DNA of 64,000 nucleotides from the NCBI GenBank assembly GCA_022376925.1, contig JAIOJX010000002.1, positions 66,674,001 through 66,738,000 of the forward strand, written 5' to 3'. The notes below the pieces were generated by a model. It had not been told where the DNA came from, searched no databases, and saw only the letters and a list, made by a program, of their open reading frames with translations. Shown here piece after piece: positions 57,036-64,000 of this stretch; position 1 is the first letter of the stretch, and each line of letters starts with the position of its first letter. This DNA is from Tragulus kanchil (lineage: Eukaryota; Chordata; Mammalia; Artiodactyla; Tragulidae). The position numbers and the translations under genes were made by a program.

Positions 57036-60000
57036 ATTTAAAAATTCCCAGAAGAAAATGATAATCAACACACGACAGTGAAAAACCTATGGGATACTGC
57101 AAAAGCAGTTCTAAGAGGGAAATTTATAGCAATACAATCCCACGTCAAGAAACTAGGAAAATATGAAGCAGATGACCTAACCCTCCGCTTAAAACAGTTG
57201 GAGAAAGAAGAACAAAAGCATCCCAAAGCCAGCAGAAGAAGAGAAATCATAAAGATCAGAGCAGAAATAAATGAGAAAGAAACAAAAGAAACAATAGTAA
57301 AGGTAAATAAAACAAAAAGCTGGTTCTTTGAAAAGGTAAACAAAATTGACAAGCCACTGGCCAGACTCATTAAGAAAAAGAGAGAGAAGAACCAGATCAA
57401 CAAAATCAAAAACAAAAAAGAAGACATCACAACAGATAAAGCAGAAATCCAAAGGATTCTAAGAGACTATTATGAGCAACTCTATGGCAACAAACTGGAC
57501 AACCTGGAAGAAATGGACAGTTTCTTGGACAGGATTAATCTCCCAAGACTCAACCAGGAAGAAAAAGAAACTATGAACAAGCCAATCACAAGCTCAGAAA
57601 TCAGCCTTGTGATCAAAAATCTACCGAAAATAAAAGCCCAGGGCCAGATGGCTTCACAGTCGAATTCTACCAAACATTTAAAGAAGAGCTAATGCCTGTC
57701 CTTCTAAAACTCTTCCAAAAAATTGCACAGGAAGGAACACTTCCAAACACATTCTACGAGGCCACCTTTACCCTGATACCCAAACCAGGCAAAAACAACA
57801 CAAAAAAGGAAAACTATAGGCCAATTTCACTGCTGAACTTAGATGCTAAGATCCTCAACAAAATCCTAGCAAACAGAATTCAGCGACACATCAAAAAACT
57901 CATACATTATGATCAAGTCGGGTTCATCCCAGGCATGCAAGGCTTCTTCAACATCCGCAAATCAATCAACGTGATACACCATATCAACAAGTTGAAAGAC
58001 AAAAATCACATGATCATCTCAATAGACGCAGAAAAAGCCTTCAACAAAGTATAACATCCATTTATGATAAAAACTCTTCAGAAAATGGGCATAGAAGGAA
58101 CCTATCTCAATATAATAAAAGCCATCTGTGAGAAGCATACAGCGAACATTATTGTTAATGGTGAAAAACTGAAAGCATTCCCTCTAAGATCAGGAACAAG
58201 ACAGGGGTGTCCACTTTCACCACTACTATTCAACATAGTCCTGGAAGTCCTAGCAACCGCAATAAGAGAAGAGAAAGAAATCAAAGGAATCCAGATTGGA
58301 AAGGAAGAAGTCAAGCTCTCTCTTTTTGCAGACGACATGATATTATACATAGAAAATCCCAAAGACACGGTTACAAAGCTACTAGAGCTAATCAATGAAT
58401 TCAGCAAAGTCGTAGGATACAAAGTCAACACACAGAAGTCACTGGCATTCCTATACACAAACAATGAAAAATCAGAAAATGAAATCAAAGAGGCAATCCC
58501 CTCCACCATTGCAACCAAAAGAATAAAATATCTAGGAATCAACGTACCCAACGAAACAAAAGAACTGTACACAGAAAATTACAAGACACTCATGAGAGAC
58601 ATTAAAGAAGACTTAAACAGATGGAGAGATATTCCATGTTCCTGGATTGGAAGAATCAATATTGTGAAAATGACCATACTTCCAAATATCATCTACAGAT
58701 TCAATGCAATACCTATTCAACTACCACTGACATTTTTCACAGAACTAGACCAAATAATAAAACAGTTCATATGGAAACACAGAAGACCTCAAATAGCCAA
58801 AGCAATCCTGAGGAAGAAGAATGGAGTTGGAGGGATCAGCCTCCCTAACTTCAGACTCTACTCCAAAGCAACAGTCATCAAGACAGTATGGTACTGGCAC
58901 AAAAACAGAACTATAGATCAATGGAACAAGATTGAGAACCCAGAGATCAAGCACTAGGGAATTTGGGGGAAATCAATCAACGTGAAAAACACCAGTCGGG
59001 TTCATCCCAGGCATGCAAGGCTTCTTCAACATCCGCAAATCAATCAACGTGATACACCATATCAACAAGTTGAAAGACAAAAATCACATGATCATCTCAA
59101 TAGACGCAGAAAAAGCCTTCAACAAAGTATAACATCCATTTATGATAAAAACTCTTCAGAAAATGGGCATAGAAGGAACCTATCTCAATATAATAAAAGC
59201 CATCTGTGAGAAGCATACAGCGAACATTATTGTTAATGGTGAAAAACTGAAAGCATTCCCTCTAAGATCAGGAACAAGACAGGGGTGTCCACTTTCACCA
59301 CTACTATTCAACATAGTCCTGGAAGTCCTAGCAACCGCAATAAGAGAAGAGAAAGAAATCAAAGGAATCCAGATTGGAAAGGAAGAAGTCAAGCTCTCTC
59401 TTTTTGCAGACGACATGATATTATACATAGAAAATCCCAAAGACACGGTTACAAAGCTACTAGAGCTAATCAATGAATTCAGCAAAGTCGTAGGATACAA
59501 AGTCAACACACAGAAGTCACTGGCATTCCTATACACAAACAATGAAAAATCAGAAAATGAAATCAAAGAGGCAATCCCCTCCACCATTGCAACCAAAAGA
59601 ATAAAATATCTAGGAATCAACGTACCCAACGAAACAAAAGAACTGTACACAGAAAATTACAAGACACTCATGAGAGACATTAAAGAAGACTTAAACAGAT
59701 GGAGAGATATTCCATGTTCCTGGATTGGAAGAATCAATATTGTGAAAATGACCATACTTCCAAATATCATCTACAGATTCAATGCAATACCTATTCAACT
59801 ACCACTGACATTTTTCACAGAACTAGACCAAATAATAAAACAGTTCATATGGAAACACAGAAGACCTCAAATAGCCAAAGCAATCCTGAGGAAGAAGAAT
59901 GGAGTTGGAGGGATCAGCCTCCCTAACTTCAGACTCTACTCCAAAGCAACAGTCATCAAGACAGTATGGTACTGGCACAAAAACAGAACTATAGATCAAT

Positions 60001-61117
60001 GGAACAAGATTGAGAACCCAGAGATCAACCCACGCACCTATGGGTACCTTATTTTTGACAAAGGAGGAGAAACTATAAAATGGGACAAAGACAGCCTCTT
60101 CAACAAATGGTGCTGGGAAAATTGGACAGCTGCATGCAAAAAAATGAAGTTGGAACATTCCCTGACCCCATACACAAAGATCAACTCAAAATGGATTAAA
60201 GACCTAAATGTAAGACCAGAAACCATCCAACTCTTAGAGGAGAATATAGGCAAAACCCTCAAGGACATCAATCAAAGCAAAATCTTCTCTGACCCACCTA
60301 CTAGAATAGCGGAACTGAAAAGAAAAGTCAACACGTGGGACCTCATGAAACTTAAAAGCTTTTGTACAGCAAAAGAAGTTACAAAAGAGCTCAACAGACA
60401 CCCCACAGAGTGGGAGAAAATCATAGCAAATGAAACAACAGACAAAGAATTAATCTCCAAAATCTACAAGCAACTTAGACAAATCAGCACAGCCCAATCA
60501 AAAAATGGGAAAAAGATCTAAAGAGACGCCTCTCCAAAGAGGACATACAAATGGCCCAAAAATACATGAAACGATGCTCAACCTCACTGATTATCAGAGA
60601 AATGCAAATTAAAACCACAATGAGATACCACCTCACACCTGTCAGAATGGCCATCATCAACAATTCGACAGACAACAAATGCTGGAGAGGGTGTGGAGAA
60701 AAGGGAACCCTCTTGCATTGCTGGTGGGAATGTAAATTAATACAGCCTCTGTGGAAGACAATATGGAGATTCCTCAAAAAACTCAAAATAGAAGCACCGT
60801 ATGACCCAGCAATCCCACTATTAGGCCTATATCCTGATGAAATCAAAAATGAAAGAGGCACCTGTATGTACCCCAATGTTCATTGCAGCTCTCTATACAA
60901 TAGCCAGAACATGGAAGCAACCTAAATGTCCATCGACAAATGAATGGATCCAGAAGCTCTGGTACATATATACAATGGAATACTACTCAGCTGTTAAAAG
61001 AATGCAGAAGACTTAGTCCGAATGTGGTGGCTGGCTCTAGAACCTATCATAAAAAGTGAAGTAAGTCAAAAAGAGAAAGACAAGTATAGTATACTAACTC
61101 ATATATATGGGATCTAG
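55167..61117 (+). pseudogene. L1 ORF2p (endonuclease-reverse transcriptase), broken
   Basis: The EN domain comes first (NVNGLN, CLQETHF, NIYAPN, VGDFNT, SDHNA), then the RT ([47 protein letters not shown] and the [13 protein letters not shown] catalytic block at 58319 and, through D16, 59397). The C-terminal cysteine region follows ([19 protein letters not shown], from about 60680). Breaks: the EN is duplicated (D15); TAG at 56994 and TAA at 57039; a one-base loss near 57626-57636; TAA for Gln at 58052; D16; a one-base loss in an A run at 60500-60505; a further shift near 60840-60870. The EN catalytic Asp in RIDHI is Glu (55776 and 56841). The family nicks DNA and primes cDNA synthesis at the break. 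Confidence 0.92.
57917..60028. repeat. Tandem duplication D16 inside the L1 (57917-58950 and 58995-60028)
   Basis: Two 1034-bp copies with no difference that I noticed, offset 1078 bp. They repeat the RT palm including the FADD block. The 44-bp spacer (58951-58994) contains aaatcaatcaacgtga, a piece found at 57959 and 59037 within the unit, so it is locally templated. Real L1s do not carry a doubled palm. Confidence 0.97.
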
Positions 61118-61424
61118 TAAGATGGTTACGATAACACACGCAGTGAACTCATGAAAAAACAGAGAATAGACATAAAGACATTGTGGAGATCGAACAGTGG
61201 GAGGGAGGCATGGAGGGAGTAACATGGAAACCTATACTGTCATGTGTGGAAAAGATAGCTATTGTCATTGTGCTAGGGGAATAGGAGTACCTACAACCAC
61301 TTGGAGCGATGGTCTGGAGGGATGGGGGGTTAGAAATGGGTGGGGGGAGGGGCCAGGGATATGCATATGAATGATCTGGGAACATACATGTAAAAAATAA
61401 ATTAATCAATTAATTAAAAAAAAT
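61118..61424 (+). other. L1 3'UTR with G-rich tract
   Basis: Contains four G runs (61324-61329, 61338-61340, 61342-61347, 61349-61352) able to form a G-quadruplex on the sense strand, as in other mammalian L1 3'UTRs, then an AATAAA-type signal (aaaaaataaatt) and a short A/T-rich end. Its sequence is unlike the L1 3' ends at 37140 and 8545, so it belongs to another lineage. Confidence 0.75.
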
Positions 61425-61439
61425 TTTATCAAATTGACT

Positions 61440-61565
61440 CACAACATTAGCTCAAGCAATTATCACAAAAACTCTGAGACTGTAGGACAACTCTTTATTT
61501 TAATGAGAAAAGTAGAGTCAGATATGTTAAGGACCTTGTCCAAAGAACCATGGCTTTCTATTACA
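61440..61565 (-). mobile_element. Possible MIR, antisense
   Basis: A loose match to the MIR core complement: cacaaaaactctgagactgt, then aatgagaaaagtagagtcag and ttaaggaccttgtccaaaga. Confidence 0.5.
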
Positions 61566-63003
61566 CCACAAACTTAAAGGGGAAGAGAGAACACAAATCT
61601 GAACTCTTTCAAATATTGCTGATACCCCTTCTGAATAGATAAAACTGCCTTTAAAATGGGTCATATACTTAGTATTATTGCAGCTTCCACTTTAAGATAT
61701 TAATGAGTGTAGTTTTGGCACTCCAGGATGTTTTTGAAAATTTTCAAAAAATGAATATACATTCCAAAAGAAGTTACTATAAAACAGAGAATGTCACTCA
61801 TCTCCCTGTTCTATAAAGATTAAGTCACTGGATACTGTACTCACTGAATTTAGAACAAAGAATAGGATAAGTACCCTCTGAGCTTTGGGAAAAAGAGGCA
61901 AAACAGGCTCTTACATAGTTGTATATATTTCAGGAAAAAAATTTGTGAACTTGCATTCTTTCATCTTCCCATATGTAGAAAAGCAATAAAATCAATAACT
62001 GAGATATCTGTTAATCATGACCATCACTAACTTCCTATCAAGATGTATGTTGGATTATTTGTACTCTTTAGCCAAAATCACATATATACTGGCCTCCTCT
62101 TTTTGGAAAAGCTCTTCAGAGCAATCTGAGCAGTTGTCTCCCGGGATATGGTCCTCAATAAGACACTAAATAAAACTCAACTCACAGCTCTTACATTGTG
62201 TACTTCTTTCCAGTTAACACTACCCTTGAGTTTCATTGTTTTATCAATATTTTTATAAGAAGGCACATTCCCTTTCATCTTGTTTCTTTTTCCACATGGT
62301 CTTTTAATAAAAGAAAAATTCTTTTTAATAGATTCAGTTCTATAAAGAGGAAATATTTTTGCCAAAATTAAATAAAAGCTACTCTGGAAATACACCACCT
62401 TCTTATCAAGTACTGATGGAATATGGGGTCTAAACACAAGAATGGGGCAGGAATTTTATGAATTTTAAAAGCAAATACCCTAGGGAAAGCCAAAATAAAT
62501 TGAACTTAGCAAAGGAACCACTAAAGAAAAAGGCAACTACAGTTTCTAAATTTTATGTTCACAATAGAAATATATTGGCTGATGCATTCAAAACACTAAG
62601 CATAAATGAGTGTCTAATATGATGCTCTGCGTCATGTCTTTAAATTTTTGTTTTCTTGTAAGACCCATTGGAAGGACACTGAAAATCAGTTTGGGTACCA
62701 AGTTTTTATTCCCCAAGTATGCAATTTCCACCACTCCCACACTGGTGGTGGTTGCTATTCATAATGCTTGGTGTTGAAAAAGCCAATGTTTCCTTGCTTC
62801 CTGATTGCTAACTACAAGAAAAGTGAAAATGCACTGATTAAACACTGATGGTAGTAATCTTAGTGTTTTGCCTGTTTTGTTAAGTCTTCCCATTAACCTG
62901 AATTTGACATAATCTGGAATTTTATGTTAAAATAATAGCTGTTTTGCTTACATGGTGGATGTGTGAAAGATTCTTTGAATCTGTGCTTTACTAAGATTTG
63001 GTA
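61566..63003. other. Unrecognised AT-rich DNA
   Basis: About 1.4 kb. No family or gene supported. The minus-strand 86-codon frame at 62177-62437 has no domain. Confidence 0.42.
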
Positions 63004-63345
63004 CTAGAGAAGACTCCTGTGATCAAACAAGGAGATCAAACCAGTCAGTCCTAAAGGAAATCAACCCTAAATACTCATTGGAAGAACTGATGCTGAAGTT
63101 GAAGCTCCAATACTTTGGCTACCTGATGTGAAGGGTTGACTCACTGGAAAAGACCCTGATGCTGGGAAAGACTGAGGGCAGGAGAAGGGGATGACAGAGG
63201 ATGAGATAGTTGGATGGCATCATTGACTCAACGGACATGAGTTTGAGCAAACTCTGGGAGATAGTGAAGGACAGAGAAGCCTGGCATGCTAATGCCCATG
63301 GGGTCAAAAAAGTCACATATGACTGACTGAAGTGCTACTGAATAT
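63004..63345 (+). mobile_element. BovB 3' end
   Basis: Late ORF2 and tail: a diverged gagatcaaaccagtcagtcc, then gaagctccaatactttggct, gatgagatagttggatggca and gacatgagtttgagcaaac. 5' truncated. Minus-strand frames over it are shadows. Confidence 0.88.
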
Positions 63346-63649
63346 ACAGACCATTCTGCCAAAAATTCTATGCCAAAATTACGTAACAATGGAGTCCCAA
63401 ACTGTATAATCACAACATCATATTATAACAACCATGCAGAATAAACACGGACTAGAATGCGCAACAACTACAGAACATATTGTGACTCTTCCATTAGATT
63501 TCATTACCGGAGAACATTCTTTTTTGACAAATTTCATCTACAATCATTTTCATTACTTGAGTTCAAATACAAGTAATTTTTAAAAAGTCAATCTATAAAA
63601 ATTTCAAAATGGCAATTCCATCAAACAAAACTGGTGGAGTATAAGCACC
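63346..63649. other. Unrecognised AT-rich DNA
   Basis: About 300 bp, nothing supported. Confidence 0.4.
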
Positions 63650-63825
63650 TAATTCTACCACTTATCAGTCATAGTTCTAATCTTTTCATATCTCACCATC
63701 CCTATTGATAAATGAAGATAATGATAATAAACCTCATAGGATTACTGTGAGGTATAAATGAGAATGTGTATGGTAAAAATAGGACTTGGCACATAGTGAC
63801 TCAGTCAACATCTGTTATGTATTGT
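63650..63825 (+). mobile_element. MIR
   Basis: cctcataggattactgtgag, gtataaatgagaatgtg and aggacttggcacatagtgac follow the MIR core and 3' part in order. Confidence 0.78.
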
Positions 63826-64000
63826 CTCTGTTTTTTTTTTTTAAGCCATAATTATTCATGCTGAATGCATTTTTAGCTGTAAGTTTTAGGCCAAGTTAGA
63901 ATGGTCTAACACACAGAAGTTTGTTTTCTTACTTAATAAGAAATCTAGAGATGAGGCAGTTCCCTCAGAGTCTCAGCAGTATCAGGGTGTTAGTCAATGT

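Larger units (their letters stand above)
52478..61424 (+). mobile_element. Structurally full-length L1 (LINE-1), sense, with two internal duplications
   Basis: All L1 parts are present in order: GC-rich 5'UTR (from 52478), ORF1 (54216-55109), a 57-bp inter-ORF gap, ORF2 (55167-61117), a G-rich 3'UTR and an A/T-rich end at 61424. It spans 8.95 kb, but D15 and D16 add about 2.1 kb, so the real element is about 6.8 kb. A candidate 7-bp target-site duplication tttatca lies at 52471-52477 and 61425-61431. Low decay compared with every other LINE here marks it as the youngest. It is not autonomous as read: a stop in ORF1, several breaks in ORF2 and a catalytic change. Confidence 0.93.

Noticed and set aside
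58102..59650. 156-codon minus-strand frames at 58102-58572 and 59180-59650
   Set aside because: They are shadows opposite the L1 reverse transcriptase coding strand.
1..60028. A satellite array or CRISPR-like array as the cause of the regular repeats
   Set aside because: The units differ from pair to pair and each occurs only two or three times; there is no common monomer or spacer scheme.

Overview
This is repeat-dense nuclear DNA from a ruminant artiodactyl. The evidence is the joint presence of BovB (RTE-type LINE) fragments, many Bov-tA SINEs, CHR-type tRNA-Glu SINEs and artiodactyl-type L1. I recognise no protein-coding host gene or exon. The only long reading frames belong to retrotransposons. 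The species cannot be fixed from the sequence, but a CHR-derived SINE subfamily with a CpG-rich body and an unusual 3' tail, present at six independent sites, may be a lineage marker.

The dominant structure is a set of sixteen direct tandem duplications. Every one has an offset of about 1.05-1.14 kb and near-identical copies. They start at about 1, 2066, 6009, 10603, 14870, 17780, 19799, 27024, 29948, 31998, 34824, 40102, 41930, 45341, 54946 and 57917. They ignore sequence content: they cut through SINEs, old L1, BovB, a 7SK pseudogene, unique DNA, and twice through one L1. Copy edges carry homopolymer deletions, and several junction spacers look like error-ridden versions of the flanking sequence. 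I read most or all of them as false duplications from a noisy long-read assembly or gap-filling step. If so, the true locus is about 46-47 kb.

Layout. 1-10 kb: Bov-tA, CHR, BovB-end and MIR copies, plus a 5'-truncated antisense L1 with target-site duplications (8545-9738). 10-17.4 kb: sparse DNA, then an antisense L1 (14772-17360) split by two opposed CHR-derived SINEs. 17.4-30 kb: mostly unrecognised AT-rich DNA with CHR SINEs, MIR and L2. 30-37.4 kb: decayed L1 ORF1, a decayed BovB reverse-transcriptase segment, a Bov-tA, an L1 3' end, a 3'-truncated 7SK retropseudogene and another L1 3' end. 37-52 kb: unrecognised DNA, MER5-like DNA, old antisense L1, BovB 3' end, HAL1/L1 and many SINEs. 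52.48-61.42 kb: a structurally full-length sense L1 (GC-rich then T-rich 5'UTR, ORF1, ORF2, G-rich 3'UTR) with premature stops, frameshifts and a catalytic Asp-to-Glu change in the endonuclease. 61.4-64 kb: unrecognised DNA, a BovB 3' end and a MIR.

Nothing here forms an operon-like or defence system. The functional relations are parasitic: L1 supplies the machinery that would have mobilised the poly(A)-tailed CHR-type SINEs and the 7SK copy, while BovB supplies the 3' end family linked to Bov-tA.
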